64,000 bases of DNA, from assembly GCA_030068145.1 (NCBI GenBank), contig JAPJBO010000510.1, positions 1 to 64,000 of the forward strand, given 5' to 3'. Both the position numbers and the translations under genes were made by a program. Position 1 is the first letter of the stretch. Each line of letters opens with the position of its first letter. Below are positions 20,247 through 30,240 of the stretch, in pieces. The notes beneath the pieces were generated by a model. It ran no database searches. It was given only the letters and a program-made list of their open reading frames with translations, and was not told the DNA's origin. This DNA comes from Diplonema papillatum (Eukaryota; Euglenozoa; Diplonemea; Diplonemida; Diplonemidae).

Positions 20247-20923
20247 CATGCAGGGTCAAAACCTTGTGTCTTTTTTGGAAAACGCTGCCGCGGGGCCGAT
20301 GGCTCCCCCAAGAATAGTTGAGTTGCAGCTCTTGACAAAGATAGACGGGAAAAAAGGTGTTTTTATTCTTCGCTTTTTCTCACGAACGGGGGGGTCGGTC
20401 CTGCTTTTGGCTTTGTAGGTTCTCCCGACTCCCCAATTCGTGGTGAGCACAAACTCAAGAGTCTAGTCAACTATTCCCTGCAGTTTTGGCATACTTTCAA
20501 GAAAGAAATTTGGAGAAAAATACTCGACGTAGCTGCTTCGACTCCGAATGGAAGGGGGGAAATATAGAGGTAAGGGGCAAATACAATACAAACACAATCT
20601 GATTTGTTCTTCGCTTACACCACTGTGTGTTGTTTTCTCACTCAGGACTTTTGACCTGTTGTGTTTGAGTGATTTGTCGTGCAGGGGTAGACCCGCATGA
20701 CCTCACGTCCGTTCAACACGTGGTTCGGTAGTTACAGCACTTTGGATCCCTTCTGTTCTTTGTCGGGCAGCATCGTCGAGCATTTCCTTTCAAGCTGGCG
20801 CATATGTAAAAAAGAATTGCTCAACTTCATCAAAAAACACCACAGGTTGTGTTCCGAATATACTTTTTTCAAAACCCCAATTTTTTTCCAGAAAAAAATG
20901 GTGGCCATTTTTTTTTTGGTAGG
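20247..20923. mobile_element. Interrupted copy of the CATGCAGGGTC MITE
   Basis: The left end (CATGCAGGGTCAAAACCTTG...) matches the whole copies at 33843 and 54113. The interior resumes at 20814 (TTGCTCAACTTCATCAAAAA) and runs to a T run at 20914-20923, where the right inverted repeat is missing. An A-tailed 295-bp element (20518-20813) sits exactly at the MITE's internal A-run. About 200 bp of other sequence (20300-20515) is also present. Confidence 0.8.
20518..20813 (+). mobile_element. A-tailed 295-bp interspersed element, copy 1 (SINE-like)
   Basis: Begins AAATACTCGACGTAGCTGC and ends CGCATATGTAAAAAA. Copies at 22609 and 34138 share almost the whole length. The constant 5' end and A-tail of varying length suggest retroposition. 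GGTTCGGTAG near position 215 recalls a Pol III B box, but no clear A box or tRNA ancestor is seen. It is nested in the MITE at 20247. Confidence 0.7.
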
Positions 20924-20932
20924 TTTTTTGGG

Positions 20933-21980
20933 CAGATTGATTCTGGCGGTAGTACGACGCTGTGCATGTGGGGTATGCAACACGATTGATCGTGGCGTGT
21001 ATTTCACGCAAGGCCGAATCTGCGGTCGCCGTATCCGTCACCGTATTCGTTACGTGCCACAACAAGGCGAATGCGGCAAAGGGTACGCTTTCTACTCCCA
21101 AAGCGGGTGTCACACCCGCTTTCTGACACGCGTTTTAGTTATAACATCCGCTTTTCGGGTGTGGCTTGGACGCACCCTCTCCACTTAACTCCAGCTTCTG
21201 ATGCTGGAGGTGGGGGATTGCTGGCAGATTGATTCTAGCGGTAGTAGCATGTGGGGTATGCAACACGATTGATCGTGGTGTGTATTTCACGCAAGGCCGA
21301 ATCTGCGGTCGCCGTATCCGTCACCGTATTCGTTACGTGCCACAACAAAGCGAATGCGGCAAAGGGTACGCTTTCTACTCCCAAAGCGGGTGTCACACCC
21401 GCTTTCTGACACGCGTTTTAGTTATAGCACATCCGCTTTTCGGGTGTGACTTGGACGCACCCTCTCCACTTAACTCCAGCTTCTGATGCTGGAGGTGGGG
21501 ATTGCTGGCAGATTGATTCTAGCGGTAGTAGCATGTGGGGTATGCAACACGATTGACCGTGGTGTGTATTTCACAGCCGTTTGTGCAAGGGCCGAATCTG
21601 CGGTCGCCGTATCCGTCACCGTATTCGCGACGTGCCACAACAAAGCGAATGCGGCAAAGGGTACGCTTTCTACTCCCAAAGCGGGTGTCACACCCGCTTT
21701 TTGACACGCGTTTTAGTTATAGCACATCCGCTTTTCGGGTGTGACTTTGACGCACCCTCTACTCCAGCTTCTGATGCTGGAGGTGGGGGTTGCTGGCAGA
21801 TAGATTCTGGCGGTAGCACGACGCCGTGCATGTGGGGTATGCAACACGATTGATCGTGGACTGCGAATTTCACAGCCGTTTGTGCAAGCATGGCCGAATC
21901 TGCGGCCACTGTACCCGTCACCGTATGCGTGACGTGCCACAAGGCGAAGACGGCAGAGGGTACGCGTTCTGCCCTCATGG
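20933..21980. repeat. Tandem array, about 290-bp units, 3.6 copies
   Basis: Units start CAGATTGATTCT at 20933, 21225, 21509 and 21797 (spacings 292, 284, 288). Each has a near-perfect 23-base palindrome (AAAGCGGGTGT, C, ACACCCGCTTT) and a second hairpin (CTCCAGC, TTCTGAT, GCTGGAG) near its end. The fourth unit is diverged and loses similarity near 21980. Relics of the palindrome occur at 31558-31592, and of the second hairpin at 34846-34862. Confidence 0.92.
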
Positions 21981-22608
21981 TAGGGTGTGTTGCTGCTTGT
22001 CCGGACCCGGACCCGGAGCGGCTTCGAAACAGGAACGCGACGAAAGCGAGACTAAAGAACGCAGAGGGACAACAACACTTCTGATGCACGAGACCCGCGG
22101 GTGGACGGGGGAGGCCTGGACCAAAGGAGAAAAAACGAAGAGCGCAGAACGGGTGAAAAGAAAAAGGTGCGGCGCGCCAGATTATTCCCGCGCCGGATCG
22201 TTACGGCCAGGTCAGTGTCGGGGGGAAACAAGAGCTCGTCACGCGCACAGCCGCGGCTGATACAAAACTAATGATGGCGATGATGGGAAGAGAGGGTTGT
22301 TTTCGCTGAACGGTTGTGCGAGTGACGAGCTTGCGTGGGTTACGCAGGGTTTAACACGCGCGCCATAGCCTCAAAATGTGTGCTTGTGTCGGCAAATGGC
22401 AGGTCCATCCCCTCCTGATAGACCGTGATCGACCGAAGAATACCGCTCCAGCCAATTCGATGCAGCTTCAGGAGATAGAGATGGACCTGATAGACTGTGG
22501 TGGACCGTGATTCACTGCGATAAACAGCGGCAGGCAATTCGATGCAGTTTCAAGATATAGGAATAGACCCGGCTTAATCCGACCTCCACTGAAGGAGGAA
22601 GAGGAATG
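21981..22608. other. Gene-free stretch
   Basis: No supported gene. Between 22400 and 22560 a GATAGACCGTG/GATTCACTGCG motif with ATTCGATGCAG recurs about twice, a degraded local duplication. Confidence 0.45.
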
Positions 22609-22909
22609 GAAATACTCGACGTAGCTGCTTCGACTCCGAATGGAAGGGGGGAAATATAGAGGTAAGGGGCAAATACAATACAAACACAATCTGATTTGTT
22701 CTTCGCTTACACCACCGTGTGTTGTTTTCTCACTCAGGATTTTTTGACCTGTTGTGTTTGTGTGATTTGTCGTGTAGGGGTAGACCCGCATGACCTCACG
22801 TCCGTTCAACACGTGGTTCGGTAGTTACAGCACTTGGGATCCCTTCTGTTCTTTGTCGGGCAGCATCGTCGAGCATTTCCTTTCAAGCTGGCGCTTATGT
22901 AAAAAAAAA
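22609..22909 (+). mobile_element. A-tailed 295-bp interspersed element, copy 2
   Basis: Same 5' end (AAATACTCGACG) as copy 1 and a nine-A tail after CTTATGT. Only scattered differences from copies 1 and 3. Confidence 0.72.
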
Positions 22910-23689
22910 TAGGGTGCATCGCTGCCCTGAGCCAAAATCCTGGATTTCTGGAACTCAGTAATCGGCCCGCTTCGCCGATTTCGTCAGGTGCACGGAGGCC
23001 GCCAACGAGAGTCCGAACCTAAAAAAGGGAAATGTGCGGCCGGGTTTGGTTACCGGTGCAAGCGCCCAGCAACCTATTCCGTAGCTACCGCAGTTTCCGC
23101 GAGGAACTCTCCGGCCCTCGATTCCTCTCAAATTTCAACCTTTCCCAGGTCACGCTTAAATCTCGGCTTTCAATCTGTTCTGCTAAGCTGCCAAGTAGAA
23201 CCGCGAAGGCCCCTAGGGGCTGGGTCAAGCTTGCCTAAGTGCGGCGACAGCCCAACAAGTCGACGCCCCCCCGCCCTCATTGACGCATCCACACGAGTTC
23301 CAGGCCCTCTCTTCAGGTTGTTCTTTTTGTGTGTTAACAATGCATTGTTGGTACTAAAAATTAGTAGTTGGCAGCGTACTACATGAAACTTACCAAAGCA
23401 GGTGAGTTCCGCTAGTGCGCACAAACAAAAGAAAGCGCCATACTAATTTTTCTTCTTTTTCACCTGGTATGTCTTGAGTTAGGGATCTCCATGTGAAGCA
23501 CGGACATGTAGTACTGTGACAGTGACATGATCTTCAGTTTGGCGGCCAGTTCCCATTCAATCCAGATTTAACACGGTAGGAGTTTTGACCGCAATTCGAC
23601 GAACAGCCCGACGTGTGCCCCGTAGGGGAAACCCGAAGGACCGAAAGTAAAGAAGTGCGTAGTTTTGTTTCATTATTTTACGTGTCAGT

Positions 23690-23840
23690 TGTCGACAACT
23701 TGTTTTGTGTTGAGGTGTCATTCAGATGTAGATCTAAAGCCCCCCACGTCAAATTTTGTTAAGCATTGAGTTCTTTTAAGTACATGAACCACATGGATTA
23801 GCATGCATTGTTAAGCAGCGGCTGCCAAAACTTGCCGACA
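23690..23840. repeat. Dispersed repeat shared with 35450-35625
   Basis: Shares AGATCTAAAGCCCCCCACGT, TTTTGTTAAGCATTGAGTTC and AGCAGCGGCTGCCAAAACTT with 35450-35625, same strand, few differences. A shorter core around CATGGATTAGCATGC also occurs at 27560-27605. Confidence 0.85.
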
Positions 23841-24670
23841 CCTATGATCAAAGTAAGTAGGAAAGAAGAAAAGACGATACGAGTAACGACCGTGCTGAAA
23901 AAGACCTGCCGAAAAACAATAAAAAAAAACACAAAGAAAAAAAAGGGGGGTGAAAGAAGAAAAAATAAAAAGAAGAAGAAGAAGAAGAAGAAGAGAAAAA
24001 AAAACGCTAGTCTTAGTTGCGAAAGAAGAAGGGGGGGGAAAACGGGGCTTGGTTTGCCCAGAACGACGCCGGCGGCGGTTGCTGCTGCTGCCTTTAGGCT
24101 CGCCTTGAATTTGCCCCTGTTTTCGAGCCCGGTGTCCAGGCGGCGCGACGTTCGTGACGAACGTACGAGAACCGTTGCTGCTCGGGTTCGGATCAAGAAG
24201 TCAGACGCAGCGATCATCTACGGTTCGTCTTGAAACACGGGTCAAAGAAAGGTGCCTAGGGAACGGGCGACACCCAAACCGCGTGTATACGTACACCCGA
24301 TTTGAGCCGGTCCGTCCCTATCTCTTGAAACTGCATCGAAGTGCCTGCCGCTATTTACTAACACGGGGAGGGGTAGGTAAGTGGTTAATGTTTGGACAGA
24401 ACACTGTCTCTCAAGCATGATTGACGCTTGCATCAAGACTCCTTCGAAGAAGATGTTGCGTAGACAAGGGTGCATGAGCAAAAGGAACAGCAGAGCGAGC
24501 CAGCGCACACTCGGCCGATCAAGATCTGGGGCCAGTCTTGACCGGGAAGCCACGCCGGAAAGTGGCGTGGTTTTGTTTGTGCGTACGTGTGTAAACCCTG
24601 TTTTGAGTGATTTAGCACAGCGCGCTGCCATCCGACACGTTTTGATACATACAAGCGGGCTTGTTACCAT

Positions 24671-24837
24671 AAAAAAGACAGGCGCTTCGTTTTGTGTGTG
24701 CATGCCGGGTGATCGTTTTCCCACTCGTATTTACCCTGTGCATATTCAGGTAAGGAACCACCAAAACACGCTGGCTACGTCTTTTTAGCCTGCACAATAC
24801 ATTGAAGGGCAACCCGCAAGATTGTTAGTACTGAAAA
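24671..24837. mobile_element. Dispersed family A, unbroken reference copy
   Basis: About 167 bp running from AAAAGACAGGCGCTTCGTTT through GATCGTTTTCCCACT and ACACGCTGGCTACGTC to GATTGTTAGTACTGAAAA. Other copies or pieces: 6262, 15507, 17655+19340 (split), 39748 and 43270 (inside the ABC transporter intron). No inverted ends or coding capacity are seen. Class unknown. Confidence 0.75.
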
Positions 24838-25226
24838 CCCTTTCGGTCGGAAGGCCGTCCCGTAGGGCTGGCAGACGGCATCACTGCACTAGCATGTAGC
24901 AAACCCTGAGTCAAGCGTGTGCTAAGTCGGCTCACCGCCGTACACCCAAAGGCTTGAAGTTAGAACGCAGAGAGAGTCCATGCGGCGAGGTCTGCAGTAC
25001 CTCTTCATAACGTTTGCGTCTGCCATCGCCCTCGTCACCGCGAAGCTGAGGCGATAGAGTGGGAGACGGGGCGGACTCCCAGTTGTGGCGCCTTTCCACC
25101 GCCGACACCAGCGCACGCAGTCAGGGCGAGGTGGACTCGCCCCGGGCGCCAAAGGTGTCCACCACCATCGGGATCAGCATCAGGTCCAGCTGTTCGGGGG
25201 CCTCCGCCGGTATGGCTGTCGACGGT

Positions 25227-25425
25227 GATGCCCAGCAAACTGGGCCGACCTTGCAACCTGAGCTCTGGATCCAACTGCGAGCTTTTTTAACAGCAGCAGC
25301 ATTAATATACGCTGTTGGTGCTGGAATTACCGCGGGGTGCTGGCACCAGACTTGTCCACCAATTGTGCTCATTGACAGGTTTAGATATCATCCATTGCTT
25401 CTAACGTACTAAGTACGTGTCGAGG
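25227..25425 (-). rRNA. 18S rRNA fragment (530-loop region into V4)
   Basis: The minus strand reads ACAAGTCTGGTGCCAGCACC, then CGCGGTAATTCCAGCACC, then GCGTATATTAATGCTGCTGC and AAAAAAGCTCG, the universally conserved centre of small-subunit rRNA. Both sides run into unrelated sequence, so it is a displaced fragment, not a gene. The CACCCGCGG and AATGCTGCTGC forms are those I recall for Euglenozoa. Confidence 0.92.
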
Positions 25426-26017
25426 GTGCGGACACTCACGGACGCCAGGCGGGCCAACAAAACGTGATCGTGAGCCGGCAAACTACAAGAACGGCGCCTT
25501 ACGACCCCTCGCGCATCAAGACCTGCTCAATAAAACGGTGGTGATGGTGCCTTGCAAATGATTTCACCCAGAGAGCTAAAGGGGGGGGGGGGTCGATTAA
25601 TAACAGTTATTTGACACACGTCTGGTTGTCTGAAAACACTACCACTATTTGATCCTGCTACTGTTCGGCTACCCGGAACTTTTTTTTTACTATTCGTCAA
25701 ATCGAATAATAACACAGGTGTTATTATTCGACCCCCCATCCCCTTTTTGTAGCGCACCCTGCATGGGGAGGAACGCCCACGCTCGCTGGGTCTGATCGCT
25801 TGCTGATGATTCGAATGAGTGCAAACGCCAGAACCACGACACGGTGCGATCGAAGAGGCAGTCACCTGGTGGCTAATGCAGGCCATCGCCACAGATATTC
25901 TGCATTCTAACCTCAACTAACACCAAACTACCACAGTCTCGCAGCAGGCTATCGGGCTCTCACGAGGCTGTCAGCAGGCTGTCAGCAAGGGGTTGTACCG
26001 GGCTTGCAAAGCCCCGG
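25426..26017. other. Gene-free stretch
   Basis: Positions 25808-25917 duplicate 39089-39195, which is the 3' end of the small basic ORF at 38867 plus flank. There is a G run at 25579-25592. At 25668-25740 there are T runs and a GGTGTTATTATTCG... inverted pair. Confidence 0.55.
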
Positions 26018-26824
26018 TCAGAACTTTCCTCCCTTGCTGCCCTTGAAGCCTTTGCCGCCCTTCGACGACTTGAACCCTTTGCCGCCGCCGGCTTTGCCTC
26101 CGAAGCCCATGCCTTTGCCTCCTTTGCCGCCGTCGAATCCCTTGCTGCCCTTGCCTCCCTTGCCGCCATTGAAGTCCTTGCCGCCGCCGAACTTGCCGCC
26201 GGCGAAGCCGCCCTTCTTGCCGCCGCCAAACTTGCCTCCTTTTCCGGGCATCGCGTTGTACTTGCTCGCGAAGAACTGCCCCTTGCCGCCGGCCTTGCCG
26301 CCGGCCTTGCCGCCCTGCGGCGCGGCGGCGTCCCACTCCGCGTAGCCGCTGTAGCACGCGACAAACTGTTCCTTGGTGTAAGACTGCCCGTCGGCCGGGT
26401 CTACCCTGCGTTCTACTTGCCCGCCGCCCTTTTTCCCGCCGGCAGCCACCACGGGGGGAACCATGACGACGGTGGCCGAGTTCCACTCGTCAAGCCCGCC
26501 GTAGCATGTCATGAAGTCTTCCTTCGTGTACGCCATGTTGTCCGCCGGATCGATCCGCCGCTCCTCGCCCCGCGCCTGCGCACCGATGGCCGGATCGTGC
26601 GTGTCGATCGGCACGATGCCTTCGCCGGACACATTCGCGCCCTTCATCCTGCCGTTGTGGCCCTCCACCGGCTCCATGTCGAACGACACAGTCGAGCCGA
26701 TCAGCAGCTTCGTCCCCTCCGGCAGCATCTTGATGTGCACGAACACCTTCTCTCCGGTCGTCGCGTCAACGAACCCGTACTGCTTCTTCGGGTGCCACGA
26801 CTGCACAGTTCCCGTGGACGCCAT
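26018..26824 (-). CDS. Cold-shock-domain protein with two DPADG/EW modules and Phe/Gly/Lys-rich tail (268 aa)
   Basis: The ATG at 26824 begins MASTGTVQSWHPKKQYGFVD and aligns with the sister starts. An upstream in-frame ATG at 26890 adds 22 residues absent from the family and is rejected. Residues 3-66 are the cold-shock fold, the most canonical of the four (KKQYGFVDA, KVFVHIK). The acidic KxxWxxFK segment of the other three is missing. Modules lie at 90-114 (RIDPADNMAYT...CYGGLDEW) and 140-164 (RVDPADGQSYT...CYSGYAEW). The last 90 residues are Gly/Lys/Phe repeats (GGKGFKGSKGG-like), a phase-separation-prone tail. Single exon; the recurrent upstream element starts 100 bp before the ATG. Confidence 0.9.
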   Translation of the reverse strand: MASTGTVQSWHPKKQYGFVDATTGEKVFVHIKMLPEGTKLLIGSTVSFDMEPVEGHNGRMKGANVSGEGIVPIDTHDPAIGAQARGEERRIDPADNMAYTKEDFMTCYGGLDEWNSATVVMVPPVVAAGGKKGGGQVERRVDPADGQSYTKEQFVACYSGYAEWDAAAPQGGKAGGKAGGKGQFFASKYNAMPGKGGKFGGGKKGGFAGGKFGGGKDFNGGKGGKGSKGFDGGKGGKGMGFGGKAGGGKGFKSSKGGKGFKGSKGGKF

Positions 26825-26924
26825 TTTTGTGCGTTCTTTTGTGCTCTCGGTTTTCTTCTCGGAGATTCTTTGTTGCCTCTTCTTGAACAAATACCCCCCG
26901 GTTTCCTGTTTTGTTCTGCTTGGT

Positions 26925-27000
26925 TTTTAGAGTGAAAGTTCGCTTGAAACTCCGTTTTAAAGTCTCCGGGTGACCTTCGTCGTTTAGGGAAGATATCCTT
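26925..27000 (-). promoter_or_regulatory. Recurrent upstream element, subtype A
   Basis: In gene direction: GGTCACCCGGAGACTTTAAA, ACGGAGTTTCAAGCGAAC, TTTCACTCTAAAAACC. Nearly the same sequence recurs at 40976 (just before the ABC transporter's second exon) and in tandem at 41650-42320. It lies about 100 bp before the ATG. It could be a core promoter (CTTTAAAA as a TATA-like box) or the branch/acceptor region for splicing. Confidence 0.6.
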
Positions 27001-28340
27001 TGTGCTCTGAGAGTCGCAAGAGTGGTGGTTACACGAGGTAAGAGGATCGGTGGGTACCTTGGTTGTTGGTCATTGGTGGTTTCGGCCGTTGTCCACATAC
27101 CTTACTTACGGTAGGCCCTCCTCAGTATGGAGCCGCAGTAGGTGACTGTCCGTCTTCTTGGTACCGTCTGACCGTCTCTTTTTGTGTTTTCGCCGTTCCC
27201 GGATGGGCGCACAGATTGGTGTCTTTCGACTCTGTTCGGTTGTTTGTGCGCTACACGGGAGCCAAGGTTCACGTGTGCGGCGGTACTGCAGAGCCACGGG
27301 CCTACGGGTCAAGTGGCTACGATTTTCCAAACTAAAGCATCAAGGCGTGGCCCTTGCGCTGAACACAAGCTCGTCGAGACGGTCAGCCACAGGGCAGAGC
27401 TGACGGGTTGCAGCACCGTGCTGCCTTCGAAGCAGTTGCGAAGACGTGTTCTTACCGCTCCCTTTCTTCGAGGCAGTTCTCGTCAGACAGTACGAAGAGC
27501 AGAAAACTCCCTCCGTCGCCTAGGCAGTCCCGCACAGGCCGCCCCTGTTGTAGCACTGGGAACTTTTAAGTGCATGCACATGGATTAGCATGCGCTGCTA
27601 GCAGCGGCAGCGCCGTCGGCTCCGTCCCACCGCTTTGGCAGGCCGGCAAAGGACCGTAACCCACGGAATCTGCACGGGCGAACGCGGCATCAATGCACGC
27701 TAAATGCGCACGGGAGGAGTGGCAGCAACGCCTCCGAGTGACCCCTCGAAGGAGCGGAATTTAATTCCTGCTAGAATTCTCGCCCTTTTTCAGCAGCCCG
27801 GCGCGGGTCCAAAAACGAAGGGGGGGAAACGATGGAGAGAGGATGGTCCCGAAAGAGACGAAACACCTATTTCAGGAGCACTTATTACTCCGTGCCCCTC
27901 TCCCAGGGTGCCAGGGAAAGCCTGCTACACGGGAGCCAAGCTTCACGTGTTCGGCGGTACTGCAGAGCCACGGGCCTACGGGTCAAGTGGCTACCGATTT
28001 CCCAAACTAAAGCATCAAGGCGTGGCGCACCTTGGGGCTTGGCGCTTGCGCTGACCACAAGCTCGTCGAGACGGTCCGCCGCAGGGCAGAGCGGACGGGG
28101 TTGTGGCACTGTGCTGCCTCCGACTCAAGCCTTGCAAGCTGTGGTTGACCGTCACGTTCCTGGACCAGGAGCGGCCTTTTCTCTTCTTCTTTTTCTTCTT
28201 CTTCTTTCTTCTTCTCTGCCCCTCTCCCCCCTCCGTGACGGATTCGCCTGTGCTCTGGTAGCACGGGTGGTCCTGGCTGTGACGAGCTGCGAGCAGCCGC
28301 CAGCAGACACAGCAGACCCACACCGCTGTTTTGCCTGCGG
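27001..28340. other. Gene-free stretch with an internal direct duplication
   Basis: Positions 27248-27425 and 27918-28115 are direct copies (GCTACACGGGAGCCAAG..., GCAGAGCCACGGGCCTACGG). Positions 27186-27260 carry the ACAGATTGGTGTCTTTCGAC repeat also at 59616 and 60660. Positions 28176-28216 are a CTT-rich run. Positions 28255-28330 recur in reverse at 36635-36715. No gene is supported. Confidence 0.6.
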
Positions 28341-28349
28341 ACACTCAGG

Positions 28350-29420
28350 TTCCGCGGGCAGAAGCATGGTTGCACAACCCGACTTTGAATTATTTCCGGT
28401 TCGCTTCGAAGGTGCGCATGTTGTCCAAAGTGACGTGACACTCTGTTTTTGGACGCTTTTTCCCCTCGGGCTGTCCTTAGCTGCCCAGTTGACAGAACGC
28501 AGACGATGTGCGCTCTTCTGGTCCTGGTGCGTGTGCAGAAACATGGCTGCACAACCCATCTTGAAATCTTTCCGTTTCGCTTTGAAGGTGAACATGATAC
28601 CCGAAGTGACGCGACACACTCTTTTAGGAGCAACCTCTTCCTCGGACTGCCTGTCACTACTTCTTGTTTTTTGCTGGCTGTTGGCAACCCCTGGATCCAG
28701 GTCGGGGTGCCCCCATCTCTGGCACGTTCTCTAGACCCGTCCCTGAGGAGGACGGTCGGGGAAAAAGGTGGGCGGTCTTCACCTTTAAGGCTTTCGCCGA
28801 CATCATCAACGGAGGGCGTTCCTTGTGTCCTTTTGCTGGTGGCTCGTCCTGATACGCGTGGATGTTGCTGACCATTGGTGGACGGCTGATTCCCGGTGCT
28901 GATGGTGTGGCCCCAGTGGCCGTAGCATAACGTCAAAGCTACCCGGTCAACAGAAAGCAGACTTGTGCGCTCTTTCGGCCCTGTTGCGTGTACAGAAGCA
29001 TGGCTGCACAACCCATCTTGAAATATTTCCGGTTCGCTTCGAAGTTGAACTCGATACCGACACACTGTCCAGAACGCTTTTTCCCTCGGGCTGCTCAAAA
29101 GCTACCAGCAGACGTGCGCGCTCTTTTGGTCCTGTTGTGTGTGCAGAACCATGGCTGCACACCCCGTTTTGAAGTATTCCCGGTTCGCTTCGAAGGTGAA
29201 AATGATGCCCGAAGAGACGAAGACACACTGTCCGGGGTATTTTCTTTCGTTGGCCACGTACTGGGAGAACAGAGTCAGACGAGAACCTGGCGAAAAATGC
29301 GACCCACTGGCTGCACACCCCATCTTGAAATGTTCCCGGTTCGCTTCGAAGGTGAAAAAGATGTCCGAAGAGACGAGACACACTGTTCGGGACATTCTCT
29401 TTAGGTGGCCGCGTACTGGG
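28350..29420. repeat. Five diverged repeats carrying TGGCTGCACA...CCGGTTCGCTTCGAAGGTG
   Basis: Copies start near 28362, 28542, 28999, 29146 and 29306. Each has GCATGGCTGCACAACCC, then about 20 bases later CCGGTTCGCTTCGAAGGTG. Spacing is irregular (about 150-450 bp). The two boxes loosely resemble Pol III A and B boxes (TGGCnnnn and GGTTCGnnTC), so a tRNA-derived SINE origin is possible but unproven. Long open frames here (28007-29098, minus) come from the repeats. Confidence 0.6.
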
Positions 29421-29968
29421 ATCACAAAGTCAGACTCCAGAACCTGGCGAATGCACCCGGTCCTGAAAATGACCCGGAGGCGGCCGCCACAAGAGAGATG
29501 CAGTATGGTTAACGATAAAACAGTGGTGTCACCTGAGGGGGGATTGCAAGAACGTGCTTAGAATGGGTATGTCTCAACACCGCACTGGTCCCGTCTGCGC
29601 CGTGTTTCGGTCCTTTAAGCCACGGACACATAAGGCGGACCATCATCAGCGTGGAACCTGGGGGGAGGGCAATATCCGGACCGCCCACGTGATAAAGTCG
29701 TTGGGAACTTTTGAGTACATGGATCGGCATGCACTTAACCCCTTACCGGCCAGCGACCTCCACAGGGGTCGTTGAATAGCCCATTTCTTAGACATGCCGG
29801 AAAGTTGGGACAGGCGCGTCGAAAACAGCTTTCGAGGGCGGGAATGAAAAGGTATGTGGCGTATCTCTTCATCCCCGCCCTTGAACCTCGGAAAATCCCG
29901 CTCCCCCCTCGAGGAGTCGACAAGGTGCCAGCCTGGCATGGCTAGGATTTAGACCCAAAACCCCTGCT
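29421..29968. other. Gene-free stretch
   Basis: Positions 29540-29660 duplicate 36508-36630 (CCCGTCTGCGCCGTGTTTCG..., GGCGGACCATCATCAGCG). At 29830-29925 there are short inverted GGCGGGAATGAA/TTCATCCCCGCC segments. No gene is supported. Confidence 0.55.
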
Positions 29969-30240
29969 GAACGAGCGCTCGCCTTGGTAGCCATTGGCTT
30001 CCTCCTGTCCTCAGTCCAGTACTTCGCCATTTGCAGTCTGTCTCTTCTACAGTGCAGTATCTCGACATTCGCGATTGTGACCTTCGTCCTCTTGTAGAGG
30101 TTCCGCATCGTTGGTAGCGCACCTTCCCAGTTCTCCTGTCTCTTGCGGCATTCGCTGCGACACCGGCCCGTGGCCCTCTCTTCGTTCGATTCCCGTTAGC
30201 CCTTTTGTTCCCTTTAGCACCTTTTTCTCATAAAGGCGTC
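29969..30240. repeat. 272-bp inverted copy of 8919-9190
   Basis: Reverse complement of 8919-9190, apparently identical, with the same abrupt ends. See that entry. Confidence 0.9.

Larger units (their letters stand above)
22910..25226. other. Gene-free, repeat-bearing stretch
   Basis: No gene can be supported. It holds a copy (23328-23405, reversed) of the AACAATGCATTGTT-bearing repeat seen at 41186, 41352 and 42660; the pair member at 23690-23840; a purine-rich block with GAA repeats (23917-24005); and family A at 24671-24837. Short frames in the GC-richer part (24030-24230) have no recognisable domain. Confidence 0.5.

Noticed and set aside
26825-26890. Upstream ATG giving a 290-aa form of the fourth cold-shock protein
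   Set aside because: The added 22 residues have no counterpart in the three sisters, whose starts align at the inner ATG.
28007-29098. 363-codon minus-strand ORF
   Set aside because: It is composed of diverged tandem repeats, overlaps other equally long frames, and has no domain.
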